From NCBI GenBank assembly GCA_035578175.1, contig JAQMRL010000010.1:33596784-33660783 (forward strand): a DNA stretch of 64,000 bases. Reading direction: 5' to 3'. The notes beneath the pieces are model-generated. The model did no database searches. It was not told where the DNA came from and saw nothing but the letters and a program-made list of their open reading frames with translations. The position numbers and the translations under genes are program-made. The stretch is from Catonia carolina (Eukaryota; Arthropoda; Insecta; Hemiptera; Achilidae). Positions 1 to 9,835 of this stretch are shown piece by piece (position 1 is the first letter of the stretch; the number at the start of each line of letters is the position of its first letter).

Positions 1-650
1 CATACGCGGCCAGAAATGGTAAAATCATGCGAGCAAAAATTAAAATAGTAAGTTTTTTAAACAATAACCTTTGAGTATTCTATACGGAGGCAACATACGC
101 TGCCAGAAATGGTTAAATTGTGCGAGAGACCGTGCAGTACATGGTCTGTCTCTCTCACAATTTTTGAGTGCTCTCTGTCTAACGCATACAATTTCGACAT
201 ACGTGTGGCGGGGCATGATCTGAGCATGGACAGAGCGGGGCGACAGGGAGCAAATGAGAGAGATGTGTTAGAAAGAGGCAGATAGCATTTTTACTTGCAT
301 CAATTGAAATATATTGCAACTATAGCCAATGTTATCACTATTATACTCCAAAGAATAATTAGTTGATGGTTTTATAAGCATATTATTATATATAATAATA
401 TAACATAAACATTGGTGTAATTATTTACTGTTACCATATTCTGGTTGTTTAAAAATGTATATTTAAAGAAGAAAAAATTATTATTATACCTATATACACT
501 GTTTATATTATTTTTTTAATTAAAATGTAGATGTTAGTGAGTAACTGAAATGTTGTATTCTTCACTTTCTGTTGTAGATTTATAATTCATGTGTACATTA
601 CACACATAATGCCTTTGCTGCATAGTTACAAAGCAGAAACTTGGTACAAT
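1..650. repeat. Unclassified repeat-like sequence at window edge
   Basis: No gene is seen. A 20-base word starting CATACGC and ending AGAAATGGT occurs at 1-20 and again at 94-113 with one change. A hairpin follows at about 122-158, where GAGAGACC pairs imperfectly with a GGTCTGTCTCTCTC stretch. This looks like the end of a mobile element that continues outside the window. The family was not recognised. Confidence 0.3.
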
Positions 651-654
651 GCTT

Positions 655-735
655 GGTTAGAACTGGAAATTATCACAAGTCAAACCCGCCATAGTTGCTA
701 ATGACAAATCTCTTAATGCAACTTTAAATAAACTA
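655..735 (+). repeat. tRNA-SINE 3' tail remnant
   Basis: The stretch with GTTGCTAATGACAAA followed by a TTTAAATAAACTAAA tail matches the 3' part of the SINE copies at 2589-2760 and 8186-8335. The tRNA-like head is missing. Confidence 0.45.
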
Positions 736-757
736 AAAAACAAGTTTATTATGTATA

Positions 758-1682
758 TGAGGTGTGGCTATTAAATAACGAGACTGACGTTGTAAAAAAG
801 TTTATATTAATTTTATACATAATCACTTATTGTCACCTTCAATATACACTCCTTTATCCCTATAACGCTCCATAGGAATTTTCAATTGTTGGAAACAGTG
901 CTGGAAGTCATCTTTTGTCAGCTCCTTCAGGACACGTGTTGCTTTCTCTTTTACAGCTTTCACAGACTCAAATCTTGTCCCTGTTAATGCAGATTTCACC
1001 TTAGGGAACAAGTAGAAGTCACATGGTGCAAGATCTGGTGAATAAGGTGGATGTTCTAACTCTGAGATGCTGTACTTGGCTAGGAACCTCTTGACAGATA
1101 ATGCGGAATGAGCTGGCGCATTGCCTTGGTGGAGAACCCATGATTTGTCCTTTCACATTTCGGAGCGTTTTTTCCTTACTTTTTGACATAGTTTAGAAAG
1201 TACTTCAAGGTAGTAATATTGATTAATTGTTTGACCTTCAGGAACCCAGTGAAGGTACACAATTCCATGGATATAAAAAAACAATCATCATTGCTTTAAA
1301 TTTTGACTTGCTCATTCGAGCTTTTTTGGCTCTCGGTGAAGTTTGGTTCTTTCAGTGCATGGATTGGCGCTTCGTTTCCGGATCATAAGTAAAAAAACCA
1401 CGTTTCATCACATGTTATTATCTTCTATCTTTTCCCTTAGGTAAAATCTTCATTAAAAGGGACAAGATTTGAGTCTGTGGAAACTGTAAAAAAGAAAGCG
1501 GCATGTGTCCTGAAGGAGCTGACAGAAGATCACTTCCAGCACTGTTTCCAACAATGGAAAATTCGCATGGCGCGTTGTAGGGATAGAGAAGGAGTGTATA
1601 TTGAAGGTGACAATAAGTGATCATGTATAAAATTAATATAAAATTTTTTACATCAGTCTCGTTATTTAATAGCCACACCTCG
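758..1682 (-). mobile_element. Palindromic mariner element (two 3' ends)
   Basis: This is a mariner-family DNA transposon flanked by TA at 756-757 and 1683-1684. Terminal inverted repeats of about 29 bp begin TGAGGTGTGG / CGAGGTGTGG. From the left end to about 1430 the minus strand encodes the C-terminal two thirds of a mariner transposase, interrupted by a stop near 1157. It includes [20 protein letters not shown], which holds the third catalytic Asp, and ends GVYIEGDNK-stop near 823. From about 1431 to 1619 the plus strand encodes a second copy of the same C-terminus, ending GVYIEGDNK-stop. Both outer ends are therefore the 3' end of the element, with arms of about 250 bp (758-1013 and 1431-1682). 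No N-terminal DNA-binding region is left, so the copy is non-autonomous. Confidence 0.85.
823..1011 (-). pseudogene. Mariner transposase C-terminal fragment
   Basis: The reading frame begins FPKVKSALTGTRFESVKAVK and ends YIEGDNK-stop, the usual end of a mariner transposase. It is part of the longer degraded minus-strand frame that runs back to about 1430. The plus-strand frame at about 1440-1619 is its inverted partner. Confidence 0.8.
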
Positions 1683-1750
1683 TATTTCATTAAATATTAT
1701 AAATTTATTTGTAGCTTTTTTTAGTTTATTTGCATATTTAAAATTAAATC

Positions 1751-1880
1751 AGGGCACCTCTGTAGCATAGTGGTTAGCATGCTAGTCTACAATGTAAAGG
1801 TCCTAAAAATAAAAACACAATTCAAAATCCACTGTTTCAGTTACAATCTGGTTATAACTCACCATAGTTGATAATAACCA
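1751..1880 (+). repeat. Degenerate tRNA-derived SINE
   Basis: The tRNA-like head reads CTCTGTAGCATAGTGGTTAG, a polymerase III A-box context, but the B box has decayed (AAGGTCCTAAAAA). The 3' part carries the ATCCACTGTT...CATAGTTG... series seen in the other copies. It ends just before an AT microsatellite at 1880-1899. Confidence 0.55.
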
Positions 1881-1899
1881 ATATATATATATATATATA

Positions 1900-2813
1900 C
1901 CGGGTGATTCAAAGAAATGGGAAATTTTGAAATTTGTGTTTGTAGCAGTGGGCAATTGTTAGCAATGAATAACGTACGCCAGCCTGTCCACGACACCTTG
2001 CCATTTAGTTATCATAGTTACTTGGAGTGGTGCGCAGCGTGCTTTTGCGATTAAAGCTTTTTACAAGAACAACAACAGTGTGGAGGTGGGACGTAGAGGA
2101 TTTTACCATAATTTTAATTTAGGACCTCACGATCGTGTTCCATCAGCGCATGCTTGACACCTCATGGTTTCAACAAGATGAATTAACATTTTACACTGCA
2201 CGAATATCGATGGCAGCAGTACGCCAATTGTTTGGCGAACATGTAATTTTAAAAAATGGTAACATTCCATGGTCTCCCAGATTCCCTGATCAATCAGCTT
2301 TTGATTTATTTTTGTGGGGGTCACCTTAAAAACAAAGTGTATCTTAGTCACCCTGATACAAAGAAAGAATTGAAAGCCAAGACCCGAGAAGCAATTGTCA
2401 AATCCCTGTTAAGATGTTAAGTCGAACCACCCGCAATATAATGAAGAGACTGCAGGAATGTTTCCGTAAAAATGGAGCTCAACTGCAAGACACCATCTCA
2501 AGAAATAAATTGTACTGTATGTATTCATAAATGGCATTATTTTTACTATTTAATGACAAAGATAAATTTATTAAACAAACATTTTTCTGGCTGCCTCTGT
2601 AGCGTAGTGGTTAGTGCATTGGCCTGCCACGGGGAGGTCCTGGGTTTGATTCTTGGCCAGAGTCTAGAAATTTTCATGTGTCACATCCCACAGTAATGGT
2701 CCATAATCTCCCGAAGTCGCTAATGACCAAGCAGTTGATGTGGCTTTAAATAAATTACTTTAAAAAAATTTCATAAAATTATTTAATTTTTCTTGTTTCT
2801 TTGAATCACTCGT
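1900..2813 (+). mobile_element. Degraded Tc1/mariner-like element (DUF4817 type)
   Basis: Inverted ends read CCGGGTGATTCAAAGAAA on the left and the near complement on the right, with TA duplications at 1898-1899 and 2814-2815. Recognisable plus-strand pieces are the helix-turn-helix region near 2039-2125 (RAFAIKAFYKNNNSVEVG), the catalytic-domain stretch at 2154-2329 (WFQQDELTFYTA, where the D of WFQQD is the second catalytic Asp; then FPDQSAFDLFLWGS, where the D of FDLFLW is probably the third), and a C-terminal tail near 2330-2500. Most of the middle is deleted and frames are broken. A SINE is inserted at about 2589-2760. Confidence 0.75.
2589..2760 (+). repeat. tRNA-derived SINE inside a mariner
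   Basis: The head CCTCTGTAGCGTAGTGGTTA (A box) is followed by GGGTTTGATTC (B box) and a family-specific body with GTCGCTAATGACCAAG, ending in a TTTAAATAAATT tail. This is the best-preserved SINE copy in the window. It sits near the 3' end of the element at 1900-2813, so it is younger than that element. Confidence 0.75.
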
Positions 2814-2815
2814 TA

Positions 2816-3589
2816 TAAATAAATCAACTTCCAACTTCGTCTAGATTAAAAAAAAACAAGTATCAATTTATATAGTGCAAGATTATCACATATTTTTAAG
2901 TAGCAATCCTTTTTGTAATGTTTTTCATTTACTTTTTAACAAGTAATTTTAATAAAAATTATATTTTATAAGACTGCATGAACTTCAAACCATTTTTTTA
3001 TACACAATTTTCTAAATTCACTACTTATCTAATAATTACTGCATATTAGATCATCGTTTATTAAATTTTAAGTATCAAGTATACATCTGTAATATTGTAG
3101 TTTTTTAAGTCAGGTAGATTTTTGGTATTTAAAAACACCGAGAATTCTTGTAATTTGCTAAATATCAAAACAATCTATAAATTAAATAAAATCTGTAATA
3201 AAAAAATGAAAGTGTGTTATATTACTTCAATAAACAACTCCTGGGACCGGCAAACGTCAAGGTCCTCAAAACATATCTTTGGCTAAGCTTTTGTCAACAA
3301 TTTCTCTTTTTTAGTGCTGATTCATCAAAAGAGGTTCACTACAATAATTTTGGTAAATCGTTCTTATCATGAACTACTCTCAAAAGAATGTGCATACTCA
3401 TGTTTGTCCAGTCTGAAATATTCGTCACTACGAGGATTTGCTTCATCTAGGTCTGCACCTGTTTTCAACTTTGCCCTAGAGGATAAGTATGATAAACTCA
3501 TACTTATTACCTCTGTAAAAGTTACCAAGATAGGCAGTCTTCCTTCTTTTAATAATGCTCATTAACTCAAGGTCCGTACCTGTACTATA
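2816..3589. other. AT-rich non-coding stretch
   Basis: I see no gene, RNA or clear transposon end here. The frame at 3314-3565 on the plus strand has no recognisable motif. It may be the non-coding downstream part of the LINE fragment that follows. Confidence 0.3.
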
Positions 3590-3990
3590 AACATCTATTG
3601 GTAACATGACCAGTCCACAAAATCATGAGGATTTTCCTGAACTGCATACTTGGAAGTCCATGTTTCCTCTCTACACTACACAACAAAATAAGTATACGTC
3701 TTGATAAACCTTTATCTTACAGGAAGGAAATTTATATTATTACAATTAGCTGCTTCATGTTAAGAAATCTCAGTTTTACCATTCCAATATAAGTTCTTAT
3801 TTCCACTGGTGGCTCCAGATCTGCTATAATCCAACTTCCTAAAAACTTAAATTTTTGAACCAGCTCAATAGGTTGAGCTTCAACTAGCAAATTGCATCGA
3901 CTGTGAGGAACGTTACAGACCACCATCACTTTTATTTTCAGTGGACTGATTTTCACATCAAGAGCCTCTCCCTCTTCCTGATGTTATTAT
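3590..3990 (-). mobile_element. Non-LTR retrotransposon fragment (reverse transcriptase C-terminal part)
   Basis: The minus strand reads LKIKVMVVCNVPHSRCNLLV, then IELVQKFKFLGSWIIADLEP and VEIRTYIGMVKLRFLNMKQL. This matches the thumb region of endonuclease/reverse-transcriptase LINE proteins, where a KTKVM motif is followed by FKYLGS. Further down a broken frame shows a counterpart of the usual MW..R.I..ISW.DHVTN segment. There are several stops and no 5' end. Confidence 0.75.
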
Positions 3991-3999
3991 GTATGTAGG

Positions 4000-5730
4000 A
4001 AAGATGAACATCCACGTTGATGGAATCAACTAACATCAATGATTTTCAGTAATTTTAAAAGTGGAATATAATCATTAAAAAAAATTTCTCTTTGTCAAGC
4101 AACATGGTGTATCAGGAATAGTTTTGAATCAAGTTAATTGTCACACTCTTCTTCTAAGATTTGTTAGTAAAACGAACGGCTTGCTACTTAAAAATGTATG
4201 TGTATGTAGTTATATTGCTCTGCACAAGTACAACAGAATATCAGGTAGGAAATTTTTTTTGTTTTCAAAATCAGAAGTAATTCAATGGATTTCTTTGTAT
4301 TCAGATTGTGACCTATGTTTGCCGTTTACTATGACCAGAGTAAACTGTATATTCAAAAGCAAGACTAAGTGTATACTTCTTAATCATAGTACAGCCGTTA
4401 CAATTTTGTGTTTATTTAAAAATAATAGTGAAAATAATGGATAAAAATACTATTAATGGTTTAATAGCATTTATTTTTGTTAGTATATTTAAGCATCTAA
4501 ATTTTTGTTAAATTTTTTGTATAGGTATGTATGTATGTATGTGTGTATAAAAACAGTACATAAAAAAAATTAATGGAAAATAAATAAGTATATATTTTTT
4601 ATATTTTATTTGTTGTTCTAATTTATAACTAAATACCTAATCTGGCAAAATGATTATTTCAGTGATCAAATTGACAGTTAAATCACCAAGTTTAAGCCGG
4701 CAATAAACATCTACTATTAAAATATATTCAGTGTGGACAGGTGTCACATACAGCTGTAGACACAATATACTAGAAATATGTTATACCAATAACAACCGCT
4801 AGCTGTGCTTTATGGTAAATTAAACTTAAAGCATTTCTTCTTACCCAACAAATCTAAAATGATAATCGTAATAGTTTAAAATCTGAATCACAACTGTACA
4901 GATAAAATCAATTAGAACTCAAACAGGAACTTTCTGTGAAGAAATCAGATTTTCCAAAAATTTTGAAATAAGGAAAGAGTAATGGATGATGTCATACAGT
5001 AGGACAGTCTGTACCATACCTGATAATTGACTGCATAATCCAACACATTGCGTGGAATAGATGTTATAATACTTAAAGATAAAAGAAATATCCTTCCCAA
5101 ATGGGTAGTAATGTCACAGCAATGTTTGTATCGGCACCCATTTATTCTTTCCACCATGAGTGTCATTGTATAGCGATCATGAATGGTATAAGAAGTCCTT
5201 AAATATCTGGTGTCCCCGAAAAAGTACCATTTAAAACCCTAATAAGTTGGTCCAGAATGACCATTGTGTTGGTTCCAAAAGATACTACTGAAGACACCAT
5301 GGCTGTGGTGTCTCGTTTCAAAAAAAGTTTTTCCTCTCTTGGATTTTAGTCAGTTGTCTTTGTTGAAGTCACAGAATGCAATGGCGGCCACACCGATTGC
5401 ACCTATTTTTATACTAATCGTAGAGTATATGAAGTTGCTCTCTGATTGGTGGAATAGCGTAATCTATTTGACGAACATGTGTCAATGCTTGTCCACTTCT
5501 CTTAGCAGGGATCATTTGTTCATTCTACCATATGATGATAAGGAAAGCACAGTAGCTAGTTAGAAGGGGGTGATGGTGACAACATTTAAAGTATAACCCC
5601 ATTAATCCAGTGTTCGATGGTCTGACCATGCCATTATTGGGGGACTGTTATATGTAACAGTGTGAGCAATACACATATAAAGTGTATTACATAAAGTAAG
5701 GGAAAGTAGAGAAGTTGATGGCTTTATACA
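4000..5730. other. Long stretch without a supportable gene
   Basis: This is AT-rich sequence with an ATGT microsatellite at about 4525-4544. Open frames at 4124-4444 (+), 4945-5166 (-) and 5264-5563 (+) show no family motif, start context or splice structure that I can support. The part next to the Penelope-type repeat at 5735-5955 may be old Penelope sequence. Confidence 0.3.
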
Positions 5731-5734
5731 AGAA

Positions 5735-5960
5735 AAATGTGATCAGAGTAATAATATCATTGAAATTAAAATTTTATTTTTTTAAAATCTGTAGAAGATA
5801 TTACATCTTCAGTCATTTGTGTAAAAATACAAATGATTGTACACAAATGACTGAAGATGTAACATCTTCTACAGATTTCAAAAAAATAAAATTTTAGTTT
5901 CAATGATATTATTACTCTTATGATGGTGGATCCACCGAAACACGTGTAAGTAGAAATAAA
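5735..5960. mobile_element. Inverted pair of Penelope-type terminal repeats with hammerhead-like motif
   Basis: Two arms of about 74 nt are nearly perfect inverse copies (about 5750-5832 and 5840-5915) around a short spacer. The right arm runs into ATTACT-CTTATGA, a self-complementary GGTGGATCCACC, GAAA, CACGTG, TA, AGTAG at 5911-5953. That is the order of a type I hammerhead: stem I, core, stem II, GAAA, short stem III, cleavage site, stem I. The core has CTTATGA instead of CTGATGA. Hammerheads are known in the terminal repeats of Penelope-like retroelements, and a Penelope protein tail precedes the related copy at 9784-9830. Confidence 0.55.
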
Positions 5961-6124
5961 AGTTAAGGCAGCTTAAAACAATATCCTAGAATGAGTGCAA
6001 ACAGTGATCTCATATCTGGTATGCCAAAATAGTTTGGGGTAATTCTTCATGGGAGTAACATAGAAAGAGTTTTTAAAATCACAATAAACAATGAAATCAT
6101 AAAAAAAATTAAGTGAATGGTGGG

Positions 6125-6320
6125 AAATCTCGTGCAGATCACGTGATCACCTGAAAATTGCTACGTAGTCACTGCGTGTTGATCACGTGATATCTTTCTT
6201 ACATCGAGATCCCCTGGAAATTACCACGTGATTGCCTCGTGCTGATCACATGGTAATTTTCAGTTCTTGGCTCAAATTAAAGATGTGATCGGCCTGTCCT
6301 GATCACATGATTGCCTCGTG
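6125..6320. repeat. Cluster of GATCACGTGAT-type palindromes
   Basis: Variants of the palindrome GATCACGTGATC occur about five times in under 200 bases, together with CTCGTG and inverted CTGAAAATT / AATTTTCAG pieces. The arrangement mixes direct and inverted copies. I do not recognise the family; it may be the subterminal part of a DNA transposon. Confidence 0.4.
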
Positions 6321-6339
6321 TTAAAAATAATAGAAAATA

Positions 6340-6545
6340 AAATAAATTTAAAAAAGTTCACAACTTTTATTTCCCGCATTTTCTTCTACAGAGCTTAGTT
6401 TAGTGTCAATTAGTGATATGAAGTATTGTAAAGTCAAACAGAAGTTAATTTTCATTTTACGTCATTCACTCATGATTAAAGTTGCGTTGTTTTCACTTTA
6501 AATTGACAAGAGAAAGTCATGTGAGTGTTTCACACCAAATTTTTT
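6340..6545 (-). repeat. Fragment of dispersed repeat family A
   Basis: Read on the minus strand it starts GGTGTGAAACACTCACAT, then ACTTTCTCTTG. This is the same terminus as the fuller copy at 33492-34411. Only the first two hundred bases or so of the family are present. Confidence 0.55.
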
Positions 6546-6599
6546 TTATAGAATCCTGCATTTACATTACATACATCCAGATCCTATTCTAACTAATGC

Positions 6600-6835
6600 C
6601 AGGTCTGGATATTAACAAGGCGTGGCCACTTCATTAATCCTCCCACCACTTCCCCTTCTCAAATTACCACCACATGTATGCTTTTCTATTCTCGTTGTTT
6701 TAATTCCTTCCTTTTATCTTCCTCGACAGCATCTTCTTCACCAAACTTCAACTCCTCCATTCTCGGTATTATCTCGCTCATTCTTTTAATGCGTCCGTAC
6801 CAATGCATCCTAATTTTCTAATCTCTCTGCTCCTC
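6600..6835 (-). mobile_element. Non-LTR retrotransposon 3' fragment
   Basis: The minus strand reads MHWYGRIKRMSEIIPRMEEL, then KFGEEDAVEEDKRKELKQRE and a stop. WYGR[IV].RM is the usual C-terminal motif of insect endonuclease/reverse-transcriptase LINEs. The fragment covers only the end of the protein and some downstream sequence. Confidence 0.65.
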
Positions 6836-6839
6836 CCTT

Positions 6840-8185
6840 CACTTGACCACCCCTCCCTCACTTATACTTTCTCTTCTCAGACCCTCTCTAACATCCATTT
6901 ATTTATTTACATTAGAGGTTAAAATTTATACATCAAGTTCAACAATGTAAAAAATAATAAGATCATCCACCATATATTTACAATAAAAAAAACAACAAAA
7001 GTTTGATTTAATAATTTTTTTTATTCAAAGTAAAAAAATATCTTTTCATATTTTATACAAACTTTCCAGAATGTAATCACAAAACAAAGCTTTCAAAATT
7101 CTTTTGATAAACAACATACTTAATTATGTTAATACTAACACATAAAGCTAAATTTATTATTAAAATACTGCACATTATTTTATGCCAAACTAATGGTTTA
7201 ATTATAAAAATTTTACACTTAAAGCTACAAATTTATAACATATTTTTATTGTAGCTTTAAACAATTTTGCACAATGCAAAAAACTAAAATATTTCACAAG
7301 TAATGTGATATAAAATTTACGTGATGCTAATTACAGGAAGACATATGGTCTTATCAATAAAATGGAGCACATAAGCAGGGTATAGATGGGAGCTCACTTG
7401 ATTGCTAGCGTAAGGAATTCGGTTGGAGAGGATCGTTTGTATGATTCCTCTCCTCCTATAACCTAATAGTAGTAATAATACCATTAGTATGCGTTTGTCT
7501 AAAAATATTAGTCATAAACCATTTCGAATAACTACTGTAGTACTACTGTAGTGTATTTTATTAATATACTAAAAGTTTATTATAATAGCTTAATAAAGTA
7601 AAAAAATGGATAAATTTTTAAAATTTTACTACGGAGTGTTATATTTTATATCAGTTTGTCTATGTATATATATTTTTTTCTTTAACGTCTATAAATAGGC
7701 CGCGTATAATAATATTAGATTACATACAATAACGAGATTAATTAATTCACGAGCTGGGAGCGTAATTAACACCACTACAGTGAACGGTCTCACAGTAACA
7801 ACTGACAAATATGAAGAGTAAATATTTTCAGAATGTACAGTACGCAGATCGCCATGTGGATTTAAAGCAACTGTTACTATGACAACATCACATCTTACTG
7901 TCACCATTCCCCCTTGCCCTTCATCCCGCACTAGCAAACAAGTTAGCTCCCAACTATATGAACCAAACGGTTTAGCTCTTGAGCAGAAGTTAACAAAATT
8001 TGTATTTTCGTAAGTATAACTTTTACCGTTTGCTTTTTCCATTTGAAGGCATTGTTCTACTTCTACCGTCATTCAAAGTATGGTTTTTTTATAATTTTAT
8101 CTAATTAAAATAGATTTGGACAGAGATATTGATAAAGTAACAACAGGCAATTAGAAAACAAGATGTTATTTCTTATGTAATTATG
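6840..8185. other. Mostly AT-rich, with one unassigned open frame
   Basis: Nothing recognisable is seen from 6840 to 7688. A higher-GC patch lies at about 7380-7480 and another at 7690-8075, the latter holding the 127-codon frame listed separately. Confidence 0.3.
7689..8072 (-). CDS. Unassigned 127-codon open frame
   Basis: This uninterrupted minus-strand frame has an ATG at 8072 and a stop at 7689, in a locally less AT-rich stretch. The protein starts MTVEVEQCLQMEKANGKSYT and has a central hydrophilic part (FGSYSWELTCLLVRDEGQGG). A hydrophobic C-terminal part ends LVIVCNLILLYAAYL and could span a membrane. I recognise no family and see no splice partner. It lies downstream of CMTR2 on the same strand, but it does not resemble the expected CMTR2 C-terminus. 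It could be an exon, a decayed mobile-element frame or chance. Confidence 0.25.
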   Translation of the reverse strand: MTVEVEQCLQMEKANGKSYTYENTNFVNFCSRAKPFGSYSWELTCLLVRDEGQGGMVTVRCDVVIVTVALNPHGDLRTVHSENIYSSYLSVVTVRPFTVVVLITLPARELINLVIVCNLILLYAAYL

Positions 8186-8335
8186 AGGTTAGCGCAATGG
8201 CCTACCGTGGGGAGGTCCCGGGTTCGATTCCCAGCCAGGGTCTGAAAATTTTCACATGTCAAATCCCACAGTTATGATACATAATCCACCCTAGTCGCTA
8301 ATGACCAAGTAGTTGATGCAACTTTAAATGAATTA
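8186..8335 (+). repeat. tRNA-derived SINE, 5'-truncated
   Basis: The sequence AGCGCAATGGCCTACCGTGG continues into a well-kept B box (GGTTCGATTCC). The body with CTAGTCGCTAATGACCAAG matches the 2589-2760 copy. The first bases of the tRNA-like head are missing. Confidence 0.7.
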
Positions 8336-8383
8336 ATGTTTTATTCATATGATTTGTTTTGGTTTTCCAATAGTTCCAGATCA

Positions 8384-8632
8384 GATGTAATTTTTTGTTT
8401 AGCATTGAGTAAACGGTACATCTATCTGTTACTGCTTTAATATTGTACTGATTTATATCATACCATTGATGTAAATTATGTTTACCATTGTGTAAATGGT
8501 ACATCTATCTACTATTGCTTTAATATTATACTGATTTATATCATAGCATTGATGTAATTTTATGTTTACCTTAGTATAAACAATACATCTATGTGCTACT
8601 GCTTTAAGATTTTACTGTTTTATGATGTTCAG
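8384..8632. repeat. Tandem repeat, about 84 bp x 3
   Basis: Three diverged units start at 8384, 8468 and 8551. Each begins GATGTAA and carries TACATCTAT, ACTGCTTTAA and a tract like ACTGATTTATATCAT. Spacing is 84 and 83 bases. Confidence 0.75.
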
Positions 8633-8639
8633 ATTAACA

Positions 8640-9365
8640 AGAAATATGATTCTCACACCTTTGTTAAGATGGCTGCTTACACAATAACATATAGTTAATC
8701 GTATCTTATTTAAATTGAGGCATTTAAAAATGCTGCAGGTTCATTGTGTCCCTATTAATAAGCAAAAAACCAAATGAGTGTGAAAACACTTAGCATTTTG
8801 ATTGCCGTTTTTGGTGATTTTACTTCCTTTTTTTTTAGTTGAGAACTTTGGATATTTTTGTTTAAGAAAACAAGGATATATGACAAGTTGTGGTATGAGG
8901 AGGGGTGCATGGTAACCTACCTGGTTCATTGATTATAACAAATAATTTGAATATTTTAGTTTATTTGAAAATTTGGGTAATTGAAATACATGATATTCCA
9001 CTGCTACTAGGTTTTATAAAAATAAAAGCAATTAAAATGAAGTTCAGGGCAGTGAAGCAACGTTGCTATAAAGCAATAATTGATGTGTGATAGACAGAAA
9101 ACATCCTTTATGATATGTAATAATTTCTATAATAAACATTTATGATTTGTGTTCTTGGAAACACCTTCTATCGCACCACAGCTATTTGGTACATCTGATT
9201 TCATGCCTCAGTAGCTATGAGTTATTGAAAGTATGTATTTTCTATTTTATATAATGGATTTATGTAATAAATTCAATTTATGTAATAAATTTCGCCAACA
9301 TTCTTTTTTATCTGCGTCAACTTTTATGTTTATGAAAAAAAACACTGAAATGTGACTAATTATAT
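8640..9365. other. No feature seen
   Basis: AT-rich sequence. The short frames on both strands show no family motif. Confidence 0.3.
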
Positions 9366-9369
9366 CTAA

Positions 9370-9621
9370 CTATACGAATCATATAAAAGAGAAAAACATA
9401 AATTTGGTGAAATAGATAAACATTTTAATATAATAGAACAGTGTAATATAGAAAATAAAAATAAAATTGAAAAATATGTGATGTTCCACATTTATAAATA
9501 TTTAAAAGAGCAAAAGCAGGACATTTTGAATGAACAGGTCAAATTTAGGAATGATGAAGTGATATTGACTGCTGCTGCTATCTATAGTACATATGAGAAG
9601 GGAAAAATTAAAGGAAATTAA
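9370..9621 (+). pseudogene. Penelope-like element, C-terminal protein fragment
   Basis: One open frame of about 84 codons ends at a TAA at 9619-9621. It reads ...KFGEIDKHFNIIEQCNI... then KIEKYVMFHIYKYLKEQKQD and ILNEQVKF. The order, a GEID..F.ii..C block followed by a EKY..FhIYKy....ILNEQ block, is that of the extreme C-terminus of Penelope-like retroelement proteins, after the GIY-YIG endonuclease. The upstream reverse transcriptase is absent. The terminal-repeat sequence follows directly at 9640-9835, as in a normal Penelope 3' end. Confidence 0.6.
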
Positions 9622-9639
9622 TTCTAAGTCAGTTTTATA

Positions 9640-9835
9640 TAAATGACTGAAGATGTATCATCTTCTGTAGATTGTTTTTTTTTTTTTTTACTTTTAAGAC
9701 CACACTGGATCACTTTAAGTTAGTTTAACATTCATTTAGACTATAGATTGTTAATAAATAAATTTTTTAGTTTCAATTATATGTTATTTACTCTGATGAT
9801 TCCACCAAAACACGTGTAAGTAAAAATAAAAGTTG
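9640..9835 (+). mobile_element. Penelope-type terminal repeat with decayed hammerhead-like motif
   Basis: The sequence ATGACTGAAGATGTATCATC is shared with 5840-5870. At 9784-9830 the order is TATTTACT, CTGATGA, TTCCACC, AAAA, CACGTG, TA, AGTAAA. TTTACT and AGTAAA can pair as stem I and the CTGATGA core is intact. Stem II has lost its left half and GAAA has become AAAA. The copy follows a Penelope protein tail, which supports the family call. Confidence 0.5.

Noticed and set aside
2595..2660. Functional tRNA gene
   Set aside because: A- and B-box-like words are present, but there is no cloverleaf with anticodon stem, and the same sequence recurs with a SINE body and tail.
4124..4444. 106-codon plus-strand frame as a gene
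   Set aside because: No family motif, no splice structure, and low-complexity composition expected by chance in AT-rich DNA.
7689..8072. This frame as the missing last exon of CMTR2
   Set aside because: The expected C-terminus is short and helical; this frame is long, starts with its own Met and has a hydrophobic tail unlike CMTR2.
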